Shown here: positions 17,191 to 25,497 of the stretch, one piece after another | How the letters are laid out: each line of letters begins with the position of its first letter | Position numbering within the stretch: position 1 is the stretch's first letter | DNA from: Pseudomonas batumici | Lineage (GTDB): Bacteria > Pseudomonadota > Gammaproteobacteria > Pseudomonadales > Pseudomonadaceae | DNA length: 64,000 bases | Direction: 5' to 3' | Assembly (NCBI RefSeq): GCF_000820515.1 | Contig: NZ_JXDG01000045.1 | Span: forward strand, 62,001 to 126,000 | The notes under the pieces: generated by a model | The model's database searches: none | Told to the model about the DNA's origin: nothing | What the model saw: only the letters and a program-made list of their open reading frames with translations | Program-made: the position numbers and the translations under genes

Positions 17191-17421
17191 TCAGTCATCC
17201 TGATCCTCGTGATCACGACGGTGATGGCGATCATACCGTCGATCGTCGTCACGACGATAATATCCATGGCCTCGACCTTGATCATTATCGTCGCCCTGGT
17301 CATATCTGCGACCGTGATCATATTCATAACCGTACCCGCCTTCATCGTCCCAGACAGGCACGCAGCCCCCCAGCAGGAGAGGGCTCGAAATGGCCAGGAG
17401 CATTATCACTGCGCGCTTCAT
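17191..17421 (-). CDS. Small Asp/His/Arg/Tyr-rich lipoprotein
   Basis: A 76-residue protein with a lipoprotein signal peptide ending in the lipobox LLGGC (Cys ~20). The mature ~56 residues are extremely biased: D, R, H, Y and G dominate (for example YEYDHGRRYDQGDDNDQ), with few hydrophobics after the first ten. The rest is probably disordered and could bind metal or polyanions. It is similar in style to YXWGxW-like or RcnB-like small lipoproteins, but I do not recognise the family. A terminator follows directly. Confidence 0.7.
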   Translation of the reverse strand: MKRAVIMLLAISSPLLLGGCVPVWDDEGGYGYEYDHGRRYDQGDDNDQGRGHGYYRRDDDRRYDRHHRRDHEDQDD

Positions 17422-17546
17422 TTGGATGTCCTAAAAGCTGGTAAGGGTAAAATTTCAGACTGCAAATCAGCTCAATAATTCACTGGCAAAGACAGCGATT
17501 GACCCGTGAAATCAGCCGGTATCAGTCTTGCGCCTACGGATACGAA

Positions 17547-17569
17547 AAAGCCCGCACATGGCGGGCTTT
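17547..17569. terminator. Rho-independent terminator hairpin
   Basis: Stem AAAGCCCGC/GCGGGCTTT with loop ACATG and A/T tracts on both sides. No annotated gene ends next to it. Confidence 0.7.
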
Positions 17570-17628
17570 AAAAATCAAGTAGGTGGCCGGTGCTGGTCTC
17601 CGGCTTACAAGGTTTATCAGGACTCTCA

Positions 17629-17651
17629 CAGAACAGTTTTGCGCTGTTCTG
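17629..17651. other. Perfect 8-base-pair hairpin
   Basis: CAGAACAG/CTGTTCTG with a 7-base loop, between two terminators. It could be part of a structured small RNA or a protein-binding palindrome. Confidence 0.4.
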
Positions 17652-17784
17652 CTTCACACGGCATAAGGGCTGGATCTCAGCGCGGAGATCTTTCTAACCG
17701 TGTACCCTTCGGAACGCGCCCCACGTTTCCTTGCTATCCTCTTGCGCATCAGTCTGCGTCTTCACCTACGACCTTAAGAATAGC

Positions 17785-17814
17785 AAAAAGCCCGAAGCGC
17801 TGGCCGGGCTTTTT
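17785..17814. terminator. Rho-independent terminator hairpin
   Basis: Stem AAAAAGCCCG/CGGGCTTTTT around a 10-base loop, T-tract on both strands; no gene ends beside it on either strand. Confidence 0.75.
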
Positions 17815-17945
17815 AGAACGATTTTGTTCAGGGGGAAGAGCGGCAGGATGGAAAAATACTATCGCCAGCCGGACACTGGAGGAAAAGCGCGTTGCTGTGG
17901 TCACAAACATCCACACGGTTGTGTGCTTCTTGAATTCCAGAAACG

Positions 17946-17974
17946 AAAAAGCCCTTGAAAATCAAGGGCTTTTT
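17946..17974. terminator. Terminator of the AttH-like operon
   Basis: Thirteen-base stem AAAAAGCCCTTGA/TCAAGGGCTTTTT with an AAA loop, 26 bases beyond the stop of the minus-strand AttH-like gene. Confidence 0.85.
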
Positions 17975-17999
17975 ATTTTGTACCGGGCGGCGCTCTGGA

Positions 18000-19073
18000 T
18001 CAGTACCCGGTCATTTCCAGATACCCGTTGCCGGTATGGCTGCCGCTCAATTGCACCGGCCCCTCCCAGTAGGGAATGCGCAAATCCATCCAGGCCCCGG
18101 GGTTCAGCGCGCTGCTGGTGATGTCCAGGCCTTTGCCCGGGACCTTGATCGACCAGCGTGTCGGCAAACGCCGCCCGGCCACCTCGGAAGACGCCAACGG
18201 CGTGAGGCTGATTTCGTCTCGCGAGAGTTGCACAACGCTGCCGTCCGGGTTGATCCAGCTGCCAGTCAGGTACACCCCTGCGCCCTTCTGTCGAATCCGA
18301 TACAGCATCACTTGCGCGCCACTGTCCAGGTGCAGGGAAAACCAGTCCCAACCGGTCTGGTTCGCCGTCAGCGGCTGGCTGCTCCACTCACGGTCGAGCC
18401 ACGCCGGGCCACTGACCTGATAGGTTGCGCCGTCGATTTCCAGGCTGCCGCTGGCCTGGAAGAACGGCTGGCTGTAGTAGTACGACGCCTGGCCCCGTTC
18501 GGATTTTTGACTGAAGCCTTGCTCGCCTTGCAGCACCAACGGCCTATCTGAGGTGAGTCGCAGCCGATAGTTGAAGCCCTTGCCGCTGGCCTGCATGTGC
18601 ATTTCGGCCAAAGGGTTCGCGGTGTCGGTTTGAGTGTTCAGGCGCCAGTCATCGATCCACGCCGCAAACGGTACGTTCTGAACCCCGGCCTGGCCGACGC
18701 CACCGCGGGCATAACGCTCGGCGGCGTGGTGAACGGTCGCCGAGGTCACCGCCGCATGACCGAGCCAGATGATCTGGCTGGCCCAGCCCGGCTGCTCGGG
18801 TCCGGACTTCAGGGCATTGCGAAACAGTGTCCACTGCACGCCGAACTCCCGGCCCTGCGGGTCCTTGAGGTTGGCGGTGATGTACCACCACTCGACGCGG
18901 TAACCGTCATGCGCACCGTGATCGACCGGAAAGCTGAATACCCGGCCCGGAGTCACCTGTTTGAACGCAGCCGCTTCACTGCCCAGCCCGGCGAAACTTT
19001 CGTCGTGCGTCGACGAGCCATCGCAACCGGTCAATGCCAGCAACAACACGCCAACGGCCCGGTTAATCCTCAT
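18000..19073 (-). CDS. AttH-like lipoprotein (lipocalin-like / CrtC-type domain)
   Basis: A 357-residue lipoprotein: signal peptide with lipobox LTGC (Cys ~17), then two lipocalin-like halves of the AttH / hydroxyneurosporene-synthase superfamily. Family-typical motifs are HDGYRVEWWYITANL, GPAWLDREWSSQPL and GWDWFSLHLDSGAQVMLYRIR. The ATG overlaps the stop of the permease gene and has GAGGAG 8 bases before it, so translation is coupled. AttH proteins accompany AttEFG ABC transporters; the transported compound is unknown. The carotenoid-hydratase label used for the fold is probably misleading here. Confidence 0.82.
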   Translation of the reverse strand: MRINRAVGVLLLALTGCDGSSTHDESFAGLGSEAAAFKQVTPGRVFSFPVDHGAHDGYRVEWWYITANLKDPQGREFGVQWTLFRNALKSGPEQPGWASQIIWLGHAAVTSATVHHAAERYARGGVGQAGVQNVPFAAWIDDWRLNTQTDTANPLAEMHMQASGKGFNYRLRLTSDRPLVLQGEQGFSQKSERGQASYYYSQPFFQASGSLEIDGATYQVSGPAWLDREWSSQPLTANQTGWDWFSLHLDSGAQVMLYRIRQKGAGVYLTGSWINPDGSVVQLSRDEISLTPLASSEVAGRRLPTRWSIKVPGKGLDITSSALNPGAWMDLRIPYWEGPVQLSGSHTGNGYLEMTGY

Positions 19074-21540
19074 GGGCAAAGCTCCTCAGCAGGTCCGCCG
19101 GTTGCGTGCGATAGAGCTTGAACAATGGCCAGGCCGAGGCCAGTAACGTCGCCAACATCGCCAGCCCCATCAATTCCACGAGTTGCAGCGGGAACACCCG
19201 CAACGGCAGGCGCCAGCCAAACGCCTGAACGTTGATCACCGTGTCCAGGCACCAGGCCAGCGCCAGTCCCAAGGGTAACGCCACCACCAGCGTGAGCAGT
19301 GCCAGCAACCAGGTCTGCCCGAGGTTGAGCAGCATCAATTGTCGGCGCGTCACGCCCAGCGCCCACAGCGGCGCCAGTTGCCCGAGACGGCTCTGACTCT
19401 GGGTCAGCAAACTGATGAACAGCGCCACACCGGCCACGCCGAGAGTCAGGCTGTTGAGCGCCGCCGTCGCCGAGAAGGTCCGTTCGAACACTTGCGTCGA
19501 CCAGCCCTTTAGCCGGGCCTGATCGACAATGCGGCTGTCGTCCAGGGCAAAGCGCGTTTGTAGCGCCGTCAGCAGCGCGGGGATTTGCGCCGGATCGATA
19601 CGCAGATTGAAGCGACTCGGCGTCAGTTGCGGCCAGTGACGCAGCAGGTGTTCGGCGTTGACCAGCAAGTGCCCCTTGGGGTTGCCGTAGTCGGCATAGA
19701 TCCCGATCAGCTGCGGTGACCATGCACCTTGTGGCGTGGGAATGCTCAGGTGGTCACCGAGCCGCAGTTTGAGTCGACGGGCCAGTTGTTCGCTGAGCAT
19801 CACCGTGTCATGCGCCACCCACTGATCCCAGGGATGCTCGCCCAGCGCTTCAAGCAACGGCCAATGCTCGCGATAGGTTGGATGGTCGATCACCCCGTAA
19901 AGGTCCGCTGGCCAGCCCTGCAACGACACCGCAACCTGCCAGCTCGGCAACACCGCGCCGAGATGTTGTTCCGGCAGCCATTGCTGCAGTTCGGTGGCCT
20001 GTGCCGGGTTCTGTGGGTTGACGTAAAGCTCGGCAGTCAGCCGTTGCTCCAGCCAATCACTGAACGTCTGACGAAAACCGGCTGTCATGCTGCCGGCACC
20101 GATGTTGGCCGCCAGTGCCAACAGCAGCGCCATCAAGGCCAGGCTCAGGGCAGGCAACTGCTGACGGCAATCGGCGAGAAACCATTGCCCCAGCACCGAC
20201 CGGCTACGCCGCACAAGCCGATTCAACACAGCATCGAGCAGCACCGGCAAACTCAATGCGGCACCGATCAACAACGCCGCCATCAACACAAAACCGCTGG
20301 CCAGGCTGTCACCCCACAGCAACGCGATCAGGCCGATCACCGCAGCGACTGCCGCCACCCAGGCCTGACGCAGCAACCAGCGCGCGTGAGCCTGATGCCA
20401 GGCTTGCGGATTGGCCAACGCCAGCAGCGGCAATTGCGCCGCCCGCAGCAAACTGTTCGCCCCGGCCAGCAGTGCGCCGAGCAGGCTCAATCCGAGCCCG
20501 CTGAACCACCACAGCGGGCTGAGGCTCAACTGCCCCGCCACTTCGGCGCCATACAAACCACGCAAGCTGGCGGCAACGTCTGGCAACAACAGGCTGGCCA
20601 ACAGGTAACCGCTGACCACTCCGGCCATCCCGCCGAGCAGTGCCAGCCCACCCAATTCAAGGCTCAGGCAGAAGATCAGTCTCCGCACGCTGACGCCACA
20701 GGCGCGCAGGGTTCTGAACAACCCGCGACGTTGCTCCAGTGCCAGACCAATAGCCGCGTGGACAATAAACAAGCCGACCACGAACGACAGAAACCCCAGC
20801 GCGTCGAGGTTCAGGTGAAAGCTTTCGGTGAGCCGTGCCAGGTTGTTTTCCTCACCGCTGCGCTTGAGCTGCAACTGACCGGCTAACTCGGCGGGTAACT
20901 GAGGCTCGGTGGCGGCGAAATCCCTGGGCAACAATAGTCGCGACACCTGTGCCGGCAAACCCAGCACCTGCTGGGCAACGCCGATGTCCACCAACAACAC
21001 GCCGGGGGCCATGTCGACCTGGCTGCGCAACGGCGGCAAAGTCTGCCCGTTCAGGCTTTGCGGTTGAGCGCCCTCACGCAAACCGAGCGCCTGCAAGGTT
21101 GAAGGGGCAATCCAGGTACGGCCCGGCGGGCCGACAAAATCGACCATCTGCGCCATGTCGAGGTGTTGTCCGGCCAGCGCCGAACCACTGGGCAACGATA
21201 ACGGCTCGATGCCCATCAACTGCAAGCGCAGGTCTTCATGCCCCTTGAGTTGAAGTCGCGCCTGCAACACCGGTGACACCGGCCAACCCGCCCGGCGCAG
21301 GTCGACGAACACCCCCTGAGAGAAGGTCGCGCCATTCGGCGCGCTGAGGCTGGCCTGGGGTTCACCGCCAATCAGTTGACTGGCGCGAGCGTAACTTTCT
21401 CGCGCCTGACTGTTCAGCGCCTGCACCCCGGTCAACAGGCTGGTGGCCAGCCAGAGCCCGGTCAGCACACTGAAAAACTGCACCGGGTGCTGACGCCAAT
21501 GGCTGAGCAGCGCTCGCAAGGTTTCACGCAGAACGTCCAT
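19063..21540 (-). CDS. ABC transporter permease, FtsX/MacB type (AttFG-like)
   Basis: An 825-residue inner-membrane protein. It has an N-terminal helix (~20-40), a large periplasmic MacB-like domain, a first FtsX-type bundle (~245-400), further helices, a second periplasmic domain and a final three-helix FtsX bundle (~690-810, LALLTLVVALPLGLALAWCL). This duplicated arrangement is that of the lipoprotein/LolE-like exporter class. The start MDVLRE lies one base from the ATPase stop. With the ATPase and AttH lipoprotein it forms a three-gene export system; AttF and AttG appear joined into one chain. Confidence 0.83.
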   Translation of the reverse strand: MDVLRETLRALLSHWRQHPVQFFSVLTGLWLATSLLTGVQALNSQARESYARASQLIGGEPQASLSAPNGATFSQGVFVDLRRAGWPVSPVLQARLQLKGHEDLRLQLMGIEPLSLPSGSALAGQHLDMAQMVDFVGPPGRTWIAPSTLQALGLREGAQPQSLNGQTLPPLRSQVDMAPGVLLVDIGVAQQVLGLPAQVSRLLLPRDFAATEPQLPAELAGQLQLKRSGEENNLARLTESFHLNLDALGFLSFVVGLFIVHAAIGLALEQRRGLFRTLRACGVSVRRLIFCLSLELGGLALLGGMAGVVSGYLLASLLLPDVAASLRGLYGAEVAGQLSLSPLWWFSGLGLSLLGALLAGANSLLRAAQLPLLALANPQAWHQAHARWLLRQAWVAAVAAVIGLIALLWGDSLASGFVLMAALLIGAALSLPVLLDAVLNRLVRRSRSVLGQWFLADCRQQLPALSLALMALLLALAANIGAGSMTAGFRQTFSDWLEQRLTAELYVNPQNPAQATELQQWLPEQHLGAVLPSWQVAVSLQGWPADLYGVIDHPTYREHWPLLEALGEHPWDQWVAHDTVMLSEQLARRLKLRLGDHLSIPTPQGAWSPQLIGIYADYGNPKGHLLVNAEHLLRHWPQLTPSRFNLRIDPAQIPALLTALQTRFALDDSRIVDQARLKGWSTQVFERTFSATAALNSLTLGVAGVALFISLLTQSQSRLGQLAPLWALGVTRRQLMLLNLGQTWLLALLTLVVALPLGLALAWCLDTVINVQAFGWRLPLRVFPLQLVELMGLAMLATLLASAWPLFKLYRTQPADLLRSFAHED

Positions 21541-21541
21541 A

Positions 21542-22210
21542 TCAGCGTTGGCCTGCGTCGACCAGGCGTCCACCGTGCAACAGCACTTTTTCTGCCAGCC
21601 GTGCGGCGACCCGTGGGCTGTGGGTGACCATCAACAAACTGCTGGGGCTGTCATCGAGCAGTTCCAGCAGCAAGTCGAGCACCTCGTCGCTGGTGTGTTC
21701 ATCGAGACTGCCGGTCGGCTCATCGGCCAACAGCAGACACGGACGCGACGCCAGCGCCCGACCGAGAGCAACCCGTTGCTGCTGGCCACCGGACAATTGC
21801 TCCGGATAACGTTGGAGTAAATCCCCCAGCCCCAGCCGCGCCACCAGGTGCGCCTGCCAACGCAGGTCATGACGCCCGGCCAAGCGTGCCTGGAATGCCA
21901 GATTGTCCTCGACCCGCAGGCTGCCAATCAGGTTGTACTGCTGGAACACCAGGCCGATTTCAGCACGCCGCCAATTTGCCAGTTGCCCTTCGTTCATCTG
22001 TTCGAGGCGCTGATCGCCCATGCGGATGCTGCCGCGATCGACCTTGTCGAGCCCGGCAATCAAGTGCAACAAGGTGCTCTTGCCACTGCCGGACTCGCCC
22101 ATCAGCGCCAGGCTGCTGCCTTGCGCCAGGTGCAAGTCGACACCCTGCAACACCGCCAGCGGACCTTGCGGGGTGGCGTAGCTCTTGAACACGCCGTGTA
22201 CTTCAAGCAT
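21542..22210 (-). CDS. ABC transporter ATPase, LolD/MacB type
   Basis: A 222-residue ATPase with Walker A GESGSGKSTLL, Q-loop VFQQYNL, signature LSGGQQQRVALGRAL, Walker B CLLLADEPTGSLD and the H-loop MVTHSPRVA. It belongs to the LolD/MacB/FtsE branch that pairs with FtsX-like permeases for extraction or export rather than uptake. First full gene of the AttH operon. It has a weak ribosome site of its own, and a 36-residue small frame ends 12 bases upstream. Confidence 0.9.
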   Translation of the reverse strand: MLEVHGVFKSYATPQGPLAVLQGVDLHLAQGSSLALMGESGSGKSTLLHLIAGLDKVDRGSIRMGDQRLEQMNEGQLANWRRAEIGLVFQQYNLIGSLRVEDNLAFQARLAGRHDLRWQAHLVARLGLGDLLQRYPEQLSGGQQQRVALGRALASRPCLLLADEPTGSLDEHTSDEVLDLLLELLDDSPSSLLMVTHSPRVAARLAEKVLLHGGRLVDAGQR

Positions 22211-22222
22211 GGGAACGCTCGT

Positions 22223-22333
22223 TCAACAGAAAGTGAGATCAAGGATAGCGGACAGGATTGAACGCCCAAGTCTCCCCTTCCCGATGTTGAGCACGTACAA
22301 AACCAGCAGCAGTTCCTTCAGGTATCTCGTCAT
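22223..22333 (-). CDS. Candidate 36-residue small protein upstream of ABC operon
   Basis: A short frame (MTRYLKELLLVLYVLNIGKG ...) with an AGAGAGG ribosome site 5 bases before the ATG. The first 15 residues are hydrophobic, the rest basic and amphipathic. It ends 12 bases before the LolD-type ATPase start, which lacks a clear site of its own. It may therefore be a translated leader or a small transporter subunit. The support is position, ribosome site and composition only. Confidence 0.35.
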   Translation of the reverse strand: MTRYLKELLLVLYVLNIGKGRLGRSILSAILDLTFC

Positions 22334-22824
22334 GAGTCCTCTCTCGCTCCTGATCGGTATGGCGAGTGAGTGACTGGCAATTTTTTTTTACAAGCAGCAC
22401 GCACTTAAAGCGCAAGAAATGCCCTCTAACGCGCCAAAGCGTCAAAAAATAGATGACTCGAAAATGACACACCAACATCTTGTCAACCCCTTTAACTCAA
22501 GCCTTACGACCGTTTGTCGCTTTCTTTACAGCGTCTGCGATGCCTCAACCACAGGCAGAGCCGCTGTCTGACGGCACTTGATGGCAGATCGCCTAACCCC
22601 TGACCATTTTTCAACATGAGGAACACGTCGGTTTGATGACATGGTTTGTCCGCGCTGGGCTATACCGTGGAAAGACGGATGTGGAGAGCCTGCGAAGCGC
22701 CTACTGCTGCAGATAAGCGCTTACAAGATTTCATGAGATTGGCTGTGCCACGGCTGGCGGCTCATATCCCGCATTGACCTCCAAAGGGGTGAATTCGATG
22801 AAGATGTATTTGAGCTGAGGTCCA
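22334..22824. other. Intergenic promoter region upstream of exopolysaccharide block A
   Basis: About 490 AT-rich bases between the divergent ABC operon and the priming transferase, with a run of nine T near 22381. No convincing gene is seen. A nine-codon frame starting with GTG near 22792 (after AAAGGG) ends just before the priming transferase and could be a leader peptide. The length suggests complex control of the polysaccharide genes. Confidence 0.45.
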
Positions 22825-24249
22825 ATGATGATATTCGAACCCAGCAGTAGCCGCTCCATACTCCAGCGACGAAGCAGTACCAGTAACGCTATTCAGGCCG
22901 GTCTCGATTTTGTTGCGGTGATCGGTGTCGCATGGTATTTGATCGATTATCATATCGGCGTTATCACGCAGGCTTATGTCATCATGCTCCTGTTGCTGCT
23001 TGGGGCGTTGGCCGTCGTGTACGACCATTATGCTATTTACCGAAGCAATGTTGGATTTACCATCAAAGCATTTAAGCTTTTAAAGGCGTGGCTTGCCGCT
23101 TTTGGTTTTATCGTGGTCATGGCCTTTCTGACCAAACAAAGTGAACAGTACTCGCGCTTATTGGTTGCGCAGTTATTTATTGTTGGATATTTCGCTCAAT
23201 TGCTTTTGCACCTGGCGACACTCGAAGTGCAGAAGAAACTCTTGACCCACCCGAATCAATTGGAAGCCGCTCTTATTATTGGCTCGGGGGAGCTGGCTAG
23301 CTTCCTTCACCAGAAAATAAGCAATAATCCCTGGCTGGGTGAACGGGTGGTTGGTTGTGTGTTGATTGAGGCGGGCGATGATCGGGGGAAGGAGGATTCA
23401 GAAAGCACGCAACGTTTGTCGATACTGGGTAATATCTCCGACCTTGACGGGTTAATCGTGCGACATTCCATTCATACCGTCTATTTCGTTACACCTCTGG
23501 ATGGCTCGGAGGTCATTAAAAATATTTACTTAAAGCTGCTTGATAAGCACATTGCTATTAACTGGGTGCCGGACATTTTTTCACTGCGCTTGATCAATCA
23601 CAGCGTTCGTGAAATTGCCGGTATTCCCGTGCTGGCTTTGTCTGAAACTCCGTTGATGGGGATGCGTCTGTTTCTGAAGAATCTTGAGGACAAAGTCTTG
23701 GCTTTTCTCATCTTGCTTCTGGCGGCTCCCTTGCTGGTGGCTATAGCGATTGCCATCAAGGTCGATAGCCCTGGACCGGTGTTCTTTCGACAGGAGCGCA
23801 TGGGGTGGGGTGGAGTTTTTCGTATCTGGAAGTTCAGAAGCATGGTCGTCCATCAGCTGGAAGACGGCATCGTCAAGCAGGCAGAAAAGAATGATCCGCG
23901 CATGACCAGGGTGGGAGCCTTCATTCGGCGAACCAGCCTGGATGAGCTACCACAGTTGTTCAACGTTTTGATGGGGGAAATGTCCCTGGTGGGGCCTCGC
24001 CCACACGCTATTCAGCATGATGCGCAGTACTCGCCTGGCATCGTAGACTACTTTGCACGTCACAATATCAAGCCTGGCATCACAGGCCTGGCTCAGGTGC
24101 GTGGCTTTCGCGGTGAAACGAAAGATATAGAGCAGATGATCCAGCGTGTTGAGTCTGATATTGAGTACATCAACAACTGGTCGCTCTGGCTCGATTTCGT
24201 CATTCTTCTGCGAACGCTGTTTGCCCTCACCGGCAAGCAAGCCTATTAG
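22825..24249 (+). CDS. Undecaprenyl-phosphate glycosyl-1-phosphate transferase (WcaJ/PssY-like)
   Basis: A 474-residue polyprenyl-phosphate hexose-1-phosphate transferase that would begin repeat-unit synthesis by placing the first sugar phosphate, usually glucose, on undecaprenyl phosphate. Four N-terminal helices (~25-125), a CoA-binding-like Rossmann region (ALIIGSGELASFL), a re-entrant helix (LAFLILLLAAPLLVAIAIAI) and the catalytic domain with KFRSM, DELPQLFNVLMGEMSLVGPR and GITGLAQVRG are all present. The ribosome site is TGAGGT. First gene of block A. The absence of another initiating enzyme in the locus makes it the likely primer. Confidence 0.92.
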   Translation: MMIFEPSSSRSILQRRSSTSNAIQAGLDFVAVIGVAWYLIDYHIGVITQAYVIMLLLLLGALAVVYDHYAIYRSNVGFTIKAFKLLKAWLAAFGFIVVMAFLTKQSEQYSRLLVAQLFIVGYFAQLLLHLATLEVQKKLLTHPNQLEAALIIGSGELASFLHQKISNNPWLGERVVGCVLIEAGDDRGKEDSESTQRLSILGNISDLDGLIVRHSIHTVYFVTPLDGSEVIKNIYLKLLDKHIAINWVPDIFSLRLINHSVREIAGIPVLALSETPLMGMRLFLKNLEDKVLAFLILLLAAPLLVAIAIAIKVDSPGPVFFRQERMGWGGVFRIWKFRSMVVHQLEDGIVKQAEKNDPRMTRVGAFIRRTSLDELPQLFNVLMGEMSLVGPRPHAIQHDAQYSPGIVDYFARHNIKPGITGLAQVRGFRGETKDIEQMIQRVESDIEYINNWSLWLDFVILLRTLFALTGKQAY

Positions 24250-24284
24250 CCAGTCTTGAAGGCAAGTTAAAAAGAGTGCCGGAA

Positions 24285-25427
24285 ATGAAAGCGTATCTAG
24301 CGGTGCCGATCCGAAAACTCATATCTCCCTCAATACGATTTGAGCTAAGAAAAACCGCAGCCTGGCTGCGAGACCTACTTGGGCGAGCCTGTTTCTGGCG
24401 CTGGGAGATTGTCAGATTCAAGCTGCACAAAGACAGTCCTTACGACATCCTCTATGTGGGAAGGAGAGCACAGCGGGAAATGGCCAAGGTTCTCATGGGG
24501 GTGGAGTCTCCTGTGGCCGACAGCAAATCGGAATCGGATAAATCGAACCGTACGGTTCTGGTCAGTGAAATGCCAACCTTGGGGGCGTTGTATGTGCCTC
24601 ACTTTCTGAGTGCTATCGTGCCGCTGGGTCGCTCCATTGACGATATCACCGCGGGATACGATAGTAAGTTACGTCGAAACATACGCAAGAACCAGTCGCG
24701 CTACCGAATGAAGCAGGCGCTGACGGATGACGAAATTGAAAGAGCCGACAGGGAAATGCTTCAACCCTATGCCATCGCAAGGCATGGCACTGCCGCCTCG
24801 CAAATTGCCACACCTGAAGTGTTCAGGATAGCAAAGACTGTCGGCCGGCTCGATCTAATACTGTTGGAAGACGAAATTGTTGCATGCCAACTGGCGTGCG
24901 TCATTACTCGATCCGGAAAACGCTACTGGAGCATGATACGCGCTGGCTATCCTGAGGCGGTTTTTTCAGATGCCAAAAGGCTGAATGAAGTCAACTCGAT
25001 CACTACATTCATGGAGCTTGAGTGGGCAATAAACAATGGCTTTGACTATTATGACATCGGTACTTGCCTGGCCCGTCCAGACGATGGACTTCTCGAATGG
25101 AAAAGAAGGCGTGGCGCTGATGTTGACACGCTGGGCAACCACGCTTATATGTTTGTCCGACTCCCCAAGGTGGGTGCAGCCCAACTCCTTTGGCATACAC
25201 CGTTATTTGCTGTCGAGGAAAAAAAACTGACACTTCATCTTGGTTTGCCGGACGGGCAAAACGATGAGGCAGTGGTAACTCGCTATATCAACATGGGGTT
25301 TGGCGGGCTACACAAAATTTATCTCTACTGCGCCAAGAGCCCAAGCGAACTTCTTCTCGACAGGTTACGTAGTCGTTATGCTCATTTGAAGTCCCCGCCC
25401 ATTGTGGAGAGGATCATATCCACCTGA
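24285..25427 (+). CDS. GNAT/FemAB-like acyltransferase in polysaccharide locus
   Basis: About 380 residues, without signal peptide or membrane segments. The central part (~120-290) fits the CelD/BioF2-like GNAT (FemAB) fold: LRRNIRKNQSRYRMKQA, LILLEDEIVACQLACVI, and an ending SITTFMELEWAINNGFDYYDIGT. Such proteins transfer acyl or aminoacyl groups from CoA or tRNA to sugars or peptides; here decoration of a lipid-linked sugar is the likely job. The start may be a GTG three codons upstream. It follows the priming transferase by 35 bases in the same block. Confidence 0.65.
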   Translation: MKAYLAVPIRKLISPSIRFELRKTAAWLRDLLGRACFWRWEIVRFKLHKDSPYDILYVGRRAQREMAKVLMGVESPVADSKSESDKSNRTVLVSEMPTLGALYVPHFLSAIVPLGRSIDDITAGYDSKLRRNIRKNQSRYRMKQALTDDEIERADREMLQPYAIARHGTAASQIATPEVFRIAKTVGRLDLILLEDEIVACQLACVITRSGKRYWSMIRAGYPEAVFSDAKRLNEVNSITTFMELEWAINNGFDYYDIGTCLARPDDGLLEWKRRRGADVDTLGNHAYMFVRLPKVGAAQLLWHTPLFAVEEKKLTLHLGLPDGQNDEAVVTRYINMGFGGLHKIYLYCAKSPSELLLDRLRSRYAHLKSPPIVERIIST

Positions 25428-25497
25428 GCAGCTTTCTGATATTAAAAAAATGCAGTTTAGGCGCTTGCGCCATTAACTGTTTTTTGTAGAGGCGGAT

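Larger units (their letters stand above)
17422..17945. other. Gene-poor segment with stacked hairpins
   Basis: About 520 bases without a convincing protein gene. It carries two terminator-type hairpins (17547, 17785), one non-terminator hairpin (17629) and a short GCCGG/CCGGC stem near 17586-17604. Short frames are present on both strands, but none has a good ribosome site. It may hold small RNA genes or the remains of lost genes. Confidence 0.5.

Noticed and set aside
17422..17999. CRISPR-like or prophage remnant in the hairpin-rich gap
   Set aside because: No regularly spaced direct repeats, integrase or phage genes; the repeats are ordinary terminators.
22239..22478. 79-codon minus-strand frame upstream of the ABC operon
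   Set aside because: No ribosome site and no plausible composition; the overlapping 36-codon frame has better signals.
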